A stretch of 64,000 nt of DNA from Semisulcospira habei (lineage: Eukaryota; Mollusca; Gastropoda; Semisulcospiridae): positions 232,955,286-233,019,285 of the forward strand of contig BTPG01000004.1 in assembly GCA_036245525.1 (NCBI GenBank). The letters run 5' to 3'. Both the position numbers and the translations under genes were made by a program. This document shows positions 1 through 8,689 of the stretch, in pieces; position 1 is the first letter of the stretch; each line of letters begins with the position of its first letter. Below the pieces are notes generated by a model, which searched no databases, was not told the origin of the DNA, and worked only from the letters and a program-made list of their open reading frames with translations.

Positions 1-291
1 TTACACTGTGTACAATATACACAACACATTACACTGTGTACAATATACACAACACATTACACTGAGTACAATATACACAAAACATTACACTGCGTACAAT
101 ATACACAACACATTACACTGCGTACAATATACACAACACATTACACTGCATACAATATACACAACACTTTACACTGCGTACAATATACACAAATTACTCT
201 GTGTACAATATACACAACACATTACACTGCGTACAATATACACAACACATTACACTGCATACAATATACACAACACATGAATTACACTGTT
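1..291. repeat. 28-bp minisatellite (about 10 units, starts before window)
   Basis: Units of 28 bp (ttacactgcgtacaatatac plus acaacaca) repeat head to tail from the first base. Units differ at a few sites (gcg/gtg/gca/gag after ttacact) and one unit near 190 is shortened. The array runs off the left edge, so its true length is unknown. The open frame through it is only the repeat. Confidence 0.95.
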
Positions 292-298
292 ACACTGC

Positions 299-1240
299 AT
301 GCAATATATAGTCCAGGCGTGGGTCATGCAATATATAGTCCAGGCGTGGGTCATGCAATATATAGTCCAGGCGTGGGTCATGCAATATATAGTCCAGGCG
401 TGGGTCATGCAATATATAGTCCAGGCGTGGGTCATGCAATATATAGTCCAGGCATGGGTCATGCAATATATAGTCCAGGCGTGGGTCATGCAATATATAG
501 TCCAGGCATGGGTCATGCAATATATAGTCCAGGCGTGGGTCATGCAATATATAGTCCAGGCGTGGGTCATGCAATATATAGTCCAGGCATGGGTCATGCA
601 ATATATAGTCCAGGCATGGGTCATGCAATATATAGTCCAGGCGTGGGTCATGCAATATATAGTCCAGGCGTGGGTCATGCAATATATAGTCCAGGCGTGG
701 GTCATGCAATATATAGTCCAGGCATGGGTCATGCAATATATAGTCCAGGAGTGGGTCATGCAATATATAGTCCAGGCATGGGTCATGCAATATATAGTCC
801 AGGCGTGGGTCATGCAATATATAGTCCAGGCATGGGTCATGCAATATATAGTCCAGGCGTGGGTCATGCAATATATAGTCCAGGCATGGGTCATGCAATA
901 TATAGTCCAGGCGTGGGTCATGCAATATATAGTCCAGGCGTGGGTCATGCAATATATAGTCCAGGCGTGGGTCATGCAATATATAGTCCAGGCGTGGGTC
1001 ATGCAATATATAGTCCAGGCATGGGTCATGCAATATATAGTCCAGGCGTGGGTCATGCAATATATAGTCCAGGCATGGGTCATGCAATATATAGTCCAGG
1101 CGTGGGTCATGCAATATATAGTCCAGGCGTGGGTCATGCAATATATAGTCCAGGCGTGGGTCATGCAATATATAGTCCAGGCGTGGGTCATGCAATATAT
1201 AGTCCAGGCGTGGGTCATGCAATATATAGTCCAGGCGTGG
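299..1240. repeat. 27-bp minisatellite, about 35 units
   Basis: A 27-bp unit starting atgcaatatatagtccaggc is repeated about 35 times with almost no length change. Because 27 is a multiple of 3, two frames on each strand stay open for more than 320 codons; these are not genes. Nearly all variation is one site, gcGtgg versus gcAtgg, the change expected from deamination at a CpG. The last unit breaks at ctctatg. Confidence 0.97.
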
Positions 1241-1356
1241 CTCTATGTAAAATGTAACAAAGCGTATTCTGTTGGATGTACAATGTTTTAGCGGATTATT
1301 GTTTGCTAACAACCCCAGTTATGTATCTGATGTATGTCACTCGCAAAAACTTGAGA

Positions 1357-1440
1357 TTTTTGGTTACAGGCATGGAAAGCTGGGGTGTGCGTGACACGTT
1401 TTTGGTTACAGGCATGGAAAGCTGGGGTGTGCGTGACACA
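1357..1440. repeat. 42-bp direct duplication
   Basis: Positions 1357-1398 and 1399-1440 are two copies of a 42-bp segment beginning tttttggttacaggcatgg, differing only in the last bases. No gene is recognised in 1241-1599. Confidence 0.9.
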
Positions 1441-1599
1441 TTTTTGCCTCATCCTGGTGAGTAAATGTAGCTCAGCCCGCTTAGTCTATTTTCAGCTGAG
1501 GGAGGACACAATGAGGATGACTCATCTACAACCTCAGCAGTCTGCTCAGTGCGGTGGTTAGCTTACCTGTCGCATGCCTAGTTGACCAGTTGAAGAAGT

Positions 1600-1623
1600 C
1601 CCCCCCCCCCCCCCCCCCCCCCC
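1600..1623. repeat. poly-C tract of 24
   Basis: An uninterrupted run of 24 C. Its length is likely to vary between alleles and to be uncertain in the assembly. Confidence 0.95.
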
Positions 1624-1708
1624 AACCAATAACAGGCCTTTTCTGACACCGCTATACGCATTGACAGAGGTCATTAACAACAAAACTGGAGTATGATTAT
1701 AGCAGACA

Positions 1709-1895
1709 ATGCTACATAAACATTGTCTGCACTTGACAAGCACTACCTTAGCGGATTTAATGAACACACGCCATACAGTCTGCTTCACTTATAACAAGGT
1801 GTAAACATTGTCTGCACTTGACAAGCACTGCCTTAGCGGCTGTAATGACAAGCACTGCCTTAGCGGCTGTAATGAACACACACCATACAGTTTGC
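1709..1895. repeat. short direct repeat flanking the LINE tail
   Basis: Copies of a roughly 50-90 bp segment containing aacattgtctgcacttgaca and agcactgccttagcgg occur at about 1715, 1801 and 1848, and again at 2590-2636 beyond the LINE. The LINE fragment therefore sits inside, or was duplicated together with, this local repeat. Confidence 0.8.
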
Positions 1896-1900
1896 TTCCC

Positions 1901-2568
1901 TATCTATCTATCTATCTATTATATCCCGTAGTCTTGCCGACCGTTGGGGCACCACTGATGACTTAACAACCAGCTCCCTTCAATCCTCTCTGTTCTCTGC
2001 CATTCTCAGCGTATCGCCCAGCTTCAGTCCTGTCCACTCTGAGATATTGTCCTCCCATCTTTTCCTCTGTCTTCCTCTCCTTCGTCCTCCTTGCACAGTG
2101 CCTTGCAGGATTGTTTTGGCAAGCCCTGCTGAACGCGTGACATGCCCATACCACTTCAGTTTGCGTTTTCTCACAATGGCTAATAAGTCTTCATAGGGCC
2201 CGATGGCTTGCCTGATTCTGCTTCCCACTTCCTCGTTTGTGATGTGATCTCTGTATGAGATGCCAAGCAGCCTTCGAAAACATCTCATTTCAGTGGCTTG
2301 TATCCTCCTTTCAAGGTCTGCTGTGAGGGTCCATGACTCGCAGGCATACAAGAACACTGAGATGACTAAGGAGCGCATCAGTCTGATCTTGGAGCAGAGT
2401 GTGATGTTTCTGTCCTTCCATATGGGATTCAATCTTGTCAGTGCTGTTGTTGTCTGCGCAATCCTGGACAGTATTTCTGGTTTTGATCCCTCATCTGTCA
2501 CAATGGTTCCTAAGTATTTGAATTTCTTAACTGTTTCCAGTTTTGGGCCTTCAACCATGATTTCAGAG
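1901..2568 (-). mobile_element. 5'-truncated RTE-like LINE, copy 1, with (GATA)n tail
   Basis: Read on the minus strand this is the C-terminal, post-palm part of a non-LTR reverse transcriptase protein. It shows FKYLGTIVTDEG, LYACESWTL, RRLLGISYRDH, WYGHVTR and GRRRGRQRKRWEDNI, the signature of RTE-like elements. It ends at about 1901 in a (GATA)n tail, seen as ctatctatc on the plus strand. The same region, almost base for base, lies at 31590-32216 in the opposite orientation. The 5' break is near 2568. A TGG-to-TGA change near 1982 (GAENRED, then stop) cuts the frame that continues in the other copy. Confidence 0.88.
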
Positions 2569-2639
2569 CCATATAACAGCACTATAACAGGGTGTAAACA
2601 TTGTCTGCACTTGACAAGCACTGCCTTAGTGCTTTGCTT

Positions 2640-5600
2640 ATAACAAGGTCAGATAACAAGTAGTCGGCTATTACAACACTTTTCCAGAGGTCCTGACAGC
2701 ACTCTGATAGGTTCATACCCATGGTGTCACAATCAGCAGATTGGCTTCTGGCGTGGCACTCTGGTGAAAGACCCAGCACTGTGCTCAGATCATTGAGAAA
2801 CAGGTCAGGGTATTTCCCTCTGTAGGGCCACACTTTACTGTCCAGCACTGAGTTCTGCTATTGGGTGTATGTATCGGTCATGGCACTCTGGAGAAAGGCC
2901 CAGCACTGAGTTCTGCTATTGGGTGTATGCCTCGGTAATGGCACTCTGGAGAAAGGCCCAGCACTGAGTTCTGCTATTGGGTGTGTGCCTTGTGTGTGAG
3001 TGCACATTCCTGATAGGTTAACTCATACCGGTGTGTCACAAAAAGCAGCTTGGCCTCTGACATGGCACTCTGGTGAAAGGCCCAGCACTGAGTTCTGCTA
3101 TTGGGTGTGTGCCTCGGTAATGGCACTCTAGAGAAAGGCCCAGCACTGAGTTCTGCTATTGGGTGTGTGCCTCGGTAATGGCACTCTGGTGAAAGGCCCA
3201 GCACTGAGTTCTGCTATTGGGTGTGTGCCTCGGTAATGGCACTCTGGAGAAAGGCCCAGCACTGAGTTCTGCTATTGGGTGTGTGCCTCGGTAATGGCAC
3301 TCTGGTGAAAGGCCCAGCACTGAGTTCTGCTATTGGGTGTGTGCCTCGGTAATGGCACTCTGGTGAAAGGCCCAGCACTAAGTTCTGCTATTGGGTGTGT
3401 GCCTCGGTAATGGCACTCTGGAGAAAGGCCCAGCACTGAGTTCTGCTATTGGGTGTGTGCCTCGGTAATGGCACTCTGAAGAAAGGCCCAGCACTGAGTT
3501 CTGCTATTGGGTGTGTGCCTCGGTAATGGCACTCTGGAGAAAGGCCCAGAACTGAGTTCTGCTATTGGGCGTGTGCCTCGGTAATGGCACTCTGGAGAAA
3601 GGCCCAGCACTGAGTTCTGCTATTGGGTGTGTGCCTCGGTAATGGCACTCTGGAGAAAGGCCCAGCACTGAGTTCTGCTATTGGGTGTGTGCCTTGTGTG
3701 TGAGTGCACATTCCTGATAGGTTAACTCATACCGGTGTGTCACAAAAAGCAGCTTGGCCTCTGACATGGCACTCTGGTGAAAGGCCCAGCACGGAGTTCT
3801 GCTATTGGGTGTGTGCCTTGTGTGTGAGTGCACTTTCCTGATAGGTTAACTCATACCGGTGGTGTCACAAACAGCAGCTTAGCCTCTGACATGGCACTCT
3901 GGTGAAAGGCCCAGCACTGAGTTCTGCTATTGGGTGTGTGCCTCAGTAATGGCACTCTGGAGAAAGGCCCAGCACTGAGTTCTGCTATTGGGTGTGTGCC
4001 TTGTGTGTGAGTGCACATTCCCGATAGGTTAATTCATACCGATGTGTCACAAACAGCAGCTTGGCCTCTGACATGGCACTCTGGTGAAAGGCCCAGCACT
4101 GAGTTCTGCTATTGGGTGTGTGCCTTGTGTGTGAGTGTACATTCCCCGATAGGTTAATTCATACCGGTGTGTCACAAACAGCAGCTTGGACTCTGCACTG
4201 TGCTCAGATCATTGAGAAACAGGTCAGGGTGTTTCCCTCTGTGCCCTGTATGTGAGTGCACTTTTCTGATAGGTTAACTCATACCGGTGGTGTCACAAAC
4301 AGCAGCTTGGACTCTGCACTGTGCTCATATCATTGACAAACAGGTCAGGGTATTTCCCTCTGTAGGGCCACACTTTACTGCCCAGCACTGAGTTCTGCTA
4401 TTGGGTGTGTGCCTCGGTAATGGCACTCTGGAGAAAGGTCCAGCACTGAGTTCTGCTATTGGGTGTATGCCTCGGTAATGGCACTCTGGAGAAAGGCCCA
4501 GCACTGAGTTCTGCTATTGGGTGTATGCCTCGGTAATGGCACTCTGGAGAAAGGCCCAGCACTGAGTTCTGCTATTGGGTGTGTGCCTTGTGTGTGAGTG
4601 CACATTCCTGATAGGTTAACTCATACTGGTGTGTCATAAAAAGCAGCTTGGCCTCTGACATGGCACTCTGGTGAAAGGCCCAGCACTGAGTTCTGCTATT
4701 GGGTGTGTGCCTTGTGTGTGAGTGCACTTTCCTGATAGGTTAACTCATACCGGTGGTGTCACAAACAGCAGCTTGGACTCTGCACTGTGCTCAGATCATT
4801 GAGAAACAGGTCAGGGTATTTCCCTCTGTAGGGCCACACTTTACTGCCCAGCACTGAGTTCTGCTATTGGGTGTGTGCCTCGGTCATGGCACTCTGGAGA
4901 AAGGCCCAGCACTGAGCTCTGCTATTGGGTGTGTGCCTCGGTAATGGCACTCTGGAGAAAGGCCCAGCACTGAGTTCTGCTATTGGGTGTGTGCCTCGGT
5001 AATGGCACTCTGGAGAAAGGCCCAGCACTGAGTTCTGCTATTGGGTGTGTGCCTTGTGTGTGAGTGCACTTTCCTGATAGGTTAACTCATACCGATGGTG
5101 TCACAAACAGCAGCTTGGCCTCTGACATGGCACTCTGGAGAAAGGCCCAGCACTGAGTTCTGCTATTGGGTGTGTGCCTTGTGTGTGAGTGCACTTTCCT
5201 GATAGGTTAACTCATACTGGTGTGTCACAAAAAGCAGCTTGGCCTCTGACATGGCACTCTGGTGAAAGGCCCAGCACTGAGTTCTGCTATTGGGTGTGTG
5301 CCTTGTGTGTGAGTGCACTTTCCTGATAGGTTAACTCATACCGGTGTGTCACAAACAGCAGCTTGGCCTCTGACATGGCACTCTGGTGAAAGGCCCAGCA
5401 CTGAGTTCTGCTATTGGGTGTGTGCCTTGTGTGTGAGTGCACTTTCCTGATAGGTTAACTCATACCGGTGTGTCACAAAAAGCAGCTTGGCCTCTGACAT
5501 GGCACTCTGGTGAAAGGCCCAGCACTGAGTTCTGCTATTGGGTGTGTGCCTTGTGTGTGAGTGCACTTTCCTGATAGGTTAACTCATACCGGTGTGTCAC

Positions 5601-5675
5601 AAACAGCAGCTTGGACTCTGCACTGTGCTCAGATCATTGACAAACAGGTCAGCGTGTTTACCTCTGAGCACTTAG
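2640..5675. repeat. compound minisatellite, 58-bp and 124-bp units
   Basis: About 3 kb built from two interleaved units sharing gcactctggagaaaggccca and gcactgagttctgctattgg. The short unit (58 bp) closes with gcctcggtaatg. The long unit (124 bp) continues with ccttgtgtgtgagtgcac and cctgataggttaactcatac. A third block near 2790, 4200, 4320, 4790 and 5630 carries gatcattgagaaacaggtca. The 124-bp spacing was checked between 5130 and 5254. Short units cluster in runs and long units in runs, a higher-order arrangement typical of local amplification. Confidence 0.93.
3029..3069 (-). other. exon-like segment inside the 124-bp unit
   Basis: On the minus strand each long unit has a pyrimidine-rich stretch ending cctttcaccag, a 41-bp open segment reading SAMSEAKLLFVTHR, and a good donor (CG|gtatgagt). 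The first, more diverged unit near 2728-2770 keeps the pattern as SATPEANLLIVTP followed by gtatgaac. This could be a small exon of the minus-strand WD40 gene upstream, amplified together with its intron, or chance. No family is recognised. The segment is about 5 kb downstream of the WD40 exons in transcription order. Confidence 0.3.
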
Positions 5676-5689
5676 TTATAAGTGACCAT

Positions 5690-6377
5690 CCCCTGACCTG
5701 TCAGAACCTAGAGACACTAGGCACTGCCTGAAAACTGCCATGATCTGTTTGTACTGTATAGTTTGTTACTGTAGTTACCAGCACCTGACCTATCAGAACG
5801 TGGAGACACTGGACACTACCTGACAACTGTCATGATCTGTTTGTACTGTATAGTTTGTTACTGTAGTTACTATACACCTCACCTGTCAGAACGTGGAGAC
5901 ACTGGGCACTACCTGGCAACTGTCAAGATCTGTTGGTACTGTATAGTTTGTTACTGTAGTTACTATACACCTGACCTGTCAGAACGTGGTGACACTGGGC
6001 ACTACCTGACAACTGTCATGATCTGTTTGTACTGTATAGTTTGTTACTGTAGTTACTATACACCTGACCTGTCACAACGTGGAGACACTGGGCACTACCT
6101 GACAACTGTCATGATCTGTTGGTACTGTATAGTTTGTTACTGTAGTTACCAGCACCTGACCTGTCAGAACGTGGAGACACTGGACACTACCTGACAACTG
6201 TCATGATCTGTTTGACCTGTATAGTTTGTTACTCTAGTTACTATACACCTCACCTGTCAGAACGTGGAGACACTGGGCACTACCTGACAACTGTCATGAT
6301 CTGTTGGTACTGTATACATAGTTTGTTACTGTAGTTACTATACACCTGACCTGTCAGAACGTGGAGACACTGGGCAC
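5690..6377. repeat. 93-bp array carrying the end of WD40 exon B, part 1
   Basis: About eight 93-bp units (gtcatgatctgtttgtactg, then tagtttgttactgtagttac). On the minus strand each unit contains the last 25 or so bases of the WD40 exon at 8039-8155 (cagtgtctccacgttctgac) plus a splice donor of the form acag|gtcagg, then intron. Because 93 is a multiple of 3, a meaningless plus-strand frame stays open. The array is split by the LTR element at 6378-7778 and resumes at 7779. Confidence 0.93.
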
Positions 6378-6590
6378 TGTAGTGTTTGTCCATGCTAACA
6401 GCACAACACATATATATAAATACACGTCAAACACAGAGGGTAACGTTCAACTTGTCCGGGAATAATTCCGCCCGGTTGGAACACGTCTTGTTAGCATGGC
6501 CGGATGTAGAACAATGTTGCCGGAAGTTCCTAATGTCTAATTATACAAATCCAATATTAATATCTACTTATACAAAACTAATATACTACA
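6378..6590 (-). repeat. 3' LTR of gag-only element
   Basis: A 213-bp copy matching 7566-7778 except for about two substitutions (for example ctaacag/ctcacag near 6397 and acaatgtt/acaacgtt near 6512). It contains an AT-rich catatatataaatacac core that could serve as a promoter element. Confidence 0.93.
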
Positions 6591-6886
6591 TCCCTTCCTT
6601 TTTTAGTGCTTATGTTTGTTTGTGCATGCTTTACAACGAACACATCATCATCATCATCATGCTCACGTACATTGTTTAGACTAGTTTTTGTCTTGCACAC
6701 CACAGCAAAGTGATTGTTTTTTCCACATTTAGTACATTTCTTTCCTTTCGCTGGGCATACCAAGTCTTTGGCAAAATGTCCTCCTTTCCCGCAACGAAAG
6801 CACTTTTGACTGCTCTTACCCTGCCCGTTATTTGCACTCACTGGACCCTGATTCTTGTGTGGTTTGTTGCCTTGCTTTTCTTCCAT
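6578..6886 (-). CDS. gag: gag nucleocapsid portion of the gag-only element (out of frame with capsid)
   Basis: This 102-residue frame holds two zinc knuckles. The first reads CFRCGKGGHF and is irregular, with six residues between the His and the last Cys. The second (CTKCGKNNHFAVVC) is a canonical CX2CX4HX4C. An aspartate run (HDDDDDV) comes from a (CAT)n tract at 6639-6662. The stop lies inside the LTR. The frame is shifted by one base relative to the capsid frame that overlaps it at 6838-6886, with no canonical slippery heptamer in the overlap, so I read it as a frameshift mutation rather than programmed shifting. The product would bind the element RNA in gag particles. Confidence 0.8.
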   Translation of the reverse strand: MEEKQGNKPHKNQGPVSANNGQGKSSQKCFRCGKGGHFAKDLVCPAKGKKCTKCGKNNHFAVVCKTKTSLNNVREHDDDDDVFVVKHAQTNISTKKGRDVVY

Positions 6887-7392
6887 GGTTGTCTGCTTGT
6901 TACTGCCGCCGCCAGGTCAGTCCCTTGAATCCCTTCCATCTCTTTGACTTGTAGTTTTGCTGCTTCGTGGGCTTGCGCAATGGTGATCAGTTTGTCTAAT
7001 GTTAAGTCTTTCTGCTCCAGTAGTTTTCCTCGCAATCTGCCGTCACTGCACTTATCGATAAATTGATCACGAATGTTTTCGTCCACTTTGTCACCAAAGT
7101 TACAATTGACAGCTTTCTGTTTAAGTCTTGTAATGAAGGAAACGGACGATTCATCTTTTTGGCACATCTGACGAAATTGATGCCTTTCAAAGGTTTCATT
7201 GACTTGTGGTTGAAAGTATTTATCCAGGGCTTCCACAGCTTGGTCGTAGGTGTCACCGGTATTAAGAGTGTCGAAAATGGCTTGTACCTCTTGGCCTGCA
7301 CAATGCAGTAGTAGCGGCTTTTTCTGTTCTGCTTTCACATCACCCCTTGCGGCAAGGTATACAGCTCGAAGCTTTTTCTCCAACGTCTCCAT
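6838..7392 (-). CDS. gag: gag capsid-like portion of the gag-only element
   Basis: A 184-residue frame starting METLEKKLRAVYLAARGDV. The middle resembles the Ty3/Gypsy gag capsid (retrotransposon gag family): FDTLNTGDTYDQAVEALDKYF, then FERHQFRQM, ESSVSFITRLKQKA and RDQFIDKC. The start is the first ATG after the 5' LTR and a leader of about 170 bp. The frame ends about 50 bases after the nucleocapsid frame begins, so the continuous gag expected for this family is broken by a one-base shift. It is the only coding content of the element. Confidence 0.82.
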   Translation of the reverse strand: METLEKKLRAVYLAARGDVKAEQKKPLLLHCAGQEVQAIFDTLNTGDTYDQAVEALDKYFQPQVNETFERHQFRQMCQKDESSVSFITRLKQKAVNCNFGDKVDENIRDQFIDKCSDGRLRGKLLEQKDLTLDKLITIAQAHEAAKLQVKEMEGIQGTDLAAAVTSRQPWKKSKATNHTRIRVQ

Positions 7393-7565
7393 CTCGCTGT
7401 GTTAGACGACGGGTCAGTAGTGGGGTCGAAAGTGGCAACACAGGGTAGAAACGCCATCGCCATCTTGTCTTTTTCGGGCACGCTACGGGGTTCTCACACG
7501 GGTACACACGCGGCCGGTTCAGTTTCTCTTGTTTCGGCTCCTCGTACGGCCATCCTCGTCGCCAT

Positions 7566-7778
7566 TGTAGTGTTTGTCCATGCTCACAGCACAACACATA
7601 TATATAAATACACGTCAAACACAGAGGGTAACGTTCAACTTGTCCGGGAATAATTCCGCCCGGTTGGAACACGTCTTGTTAGCATGGCCGGATGTAGAAC
7701 AACGTTGCCGGAAGTTCCTAATGTCTAATTATACAAATCCAATATTAATATCTACTTATACAAAACTAATATACTACA
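7566..7778 (-). repeat. 5' LTR of gag-only element
   Basis: A 213-bp LTR, TGTAGT...ACTACA, paired with 6378-6590. Being on the minus strand, this is the promoter-bearing upstream copy. It is immediately followed at 7779 by the target duplication GGCAC and the resumed 93-bp array. Confidence 0.93.
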
Positions 7779-8038
7779 GGCACTACCTGACAACTGTCAA
7801 GATCTGTTGGTACTGTATACATAGTTTGTTACTGTAGTTACTATACACCTGACCTGTCAGAACGTGGAGACACTGGGCACTACCTGACAACTGTCATGAT
7901 CTGTTTGTACTGTATAGTTTGTTACTGTAGTTACTATACACCTGACCTGTCAGAACGTGGAGACACTGGGCACTACCTGACAACTGTCATGATCTGTTTG
8001 TACTGTATAGTTTGTTACTATAATTACCAGCACCTCAC
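7779..8038. repeat. 93-bp array, part 2, ending at WD40 exon B
   Basis: About two and a half further 93-bp units continue the array in phase after the LTR element. The last unit merges without a break into the real WD40 exon at 8039, so that exon is the terminal member of the array. Confidence 0.92.
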
Positions 8039-8155
8039 CTGTCAGAACGTGGAGACACTGGGCACTGGCCGTGCGCCAGACACGAACTGTTTTGTCAAAC
8101 GATGCGCTGGCAATGAACTTGGTGTTGGGTGACACAGCGACACTCTTCACGGCAC
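8039..8155 (-). CDS. WD40-repeat protein, exon B
   Basis: A 117-bp minus-strand exon with acceptor attacag at 8162-8156 and donor acag|gtgagg (8038-8033), phase 1 at both ends. With the base carried over from exon A it reads GAVKSVAVSPNTKFIASAS, then FDKTVRVWRTASAQCLHVLTG. This is one WD40 blade: the SVAVSP strand, the SASFDKTVRVW core and the closing LTG(H). The preceding exon ends LKGHE, so the junction gives the standard GHxxAV loop. WD40 propellers are protein-interaction scaffolds; the specific protein cannot be named from two blades. The exon is intact although each of its ends is also amplified next to it. Confidence 0.85.
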
Positions 8156-8158
8156 CTG

Positions 8159-8465
8159 TAATGATTAACTTAGATCAATAGCTGTTTTGTCAAACGATGC
8201 GCTGGCAATGAACTTGGTGTTGGGCGACACAGCGACACTCTTCACGGCACCTGTAATGATTAACCTAGATCAAGAGCTGTTTTGTCAAACAATGCGCTGG
8301 CAATGAACTTGGTGTTGGGTGACACTCTTTATGGCATTTGTAATGATTAACGCAGATCACAAACTTTTTGTCAAACGATGCGCTGGCAATGAACTTGGTG
8401 TTGGGTGACACTCTTCACGGCACCTGTAACAATTAACCCAGCTCACGAACTGTTTAGTCAAACGT
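8159..8465 (-). repeat. partial tandem copies of WD40 exon B with acceptor sites
   Basis: Three further copies of the 5' part of exon B (KSVAVSPNTKFIASASFDKT on the minus strand) lie at about 8180-8253, 8277-8335 and 8365-8425, each preceded by a copy of its acceptor region. Copies 1 and 3 keep an AG acceptor; in the middle one the site has become acaaat. None has the second half of the exon or a donor. They are decoy acceptor half-exons. Confidence 0.85.
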
Positions 8466-8505
8466 TGAATTGACCTTCAAAGACTGTTACGGACGTTGTA
8501 CTGAC

Positions 8506-8626
8506 CTTCATGTCCTTTGAGTTTACAGATGAACTCTGCGTTCCTTGTGTTGAAGACACGCACGCGCTGATCGTCCGACCCCGTCACCAGCATTTGGAAG
8601 TCCTGGGAAAGTGCTACGCTGTTCAC
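8506..8626 (-). CDS. WD40-repeat protein, exon A
   Basis: A 121-bp minus-strand exon with acceptor tgtattgcag (to 8627) and donor GAAG|gtcagt (8505-8500). It reads VNSVALSQDFQMLVTGSDDQ, then RVRVFNTRNAEFICKLKGHE: a full WD40 blade with VF in the WD position and a closing KGHE. It starts in phase 0 and ends in phase 1, which matches the phase of exon B 351 bp downstream, so the two splice cleanly. Upstream exons should lie to the right but the next 1.5 kb is tandem repeat; none was recognised. Confidence 0.85.
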
Positions 8627-8689
8627 CTGCAATACATACAAATAATAATAATGATAGTTATTTGTACGTAATGCAGGGTTATATATATG

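Larger units (their letters stand above)
6378..7778 (-). mobile_element. gag-only LTR retrotransposon (TR-GAG type), complete
   Basis: A 1,401-bp element bounded by two 213-bp LTRs that start TGTAGT and end ACTACA, with a perfect 5-bp target duplication GGCAC at 6373-6377 and 7779-7783. It lies in the 93-bp array, so the empty site is visible in neighbouring units. On the minus strand a primer-binding-like TGGCGACGAGG follows the 5' LTR by one base, and a purine tract (aaaaaaggaaggga, 6591-6604) abuts the 3' LTR. The interior encodes only gag: no protease, reverse transcriptase, RNase H or integrase. The LTRs differ at about two positions, so it inserted recently. It must have used enzymes from an autonomous relative. 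Confidence 0.93.

Noticed and set aside
250..1312. Open frames of 320-340 codons on both strands
   Set aside because: They are the 27-bp repeat read in frame; no start context, composition or family supports a gene.
5832..6194. Cys-rich 31-residue repeat protein (MICLYCIVCYCSYYTP)
   Set aside because: It is the antisense of WD40 exon ends and intron in a 93-bp array, so the regularity is due to period, not coding.
6838..6886. Programmed -1 frameshift site in gag
   Set aside because: No X-XXY-YYZ heptamer or clear downstream stem in the overlap.
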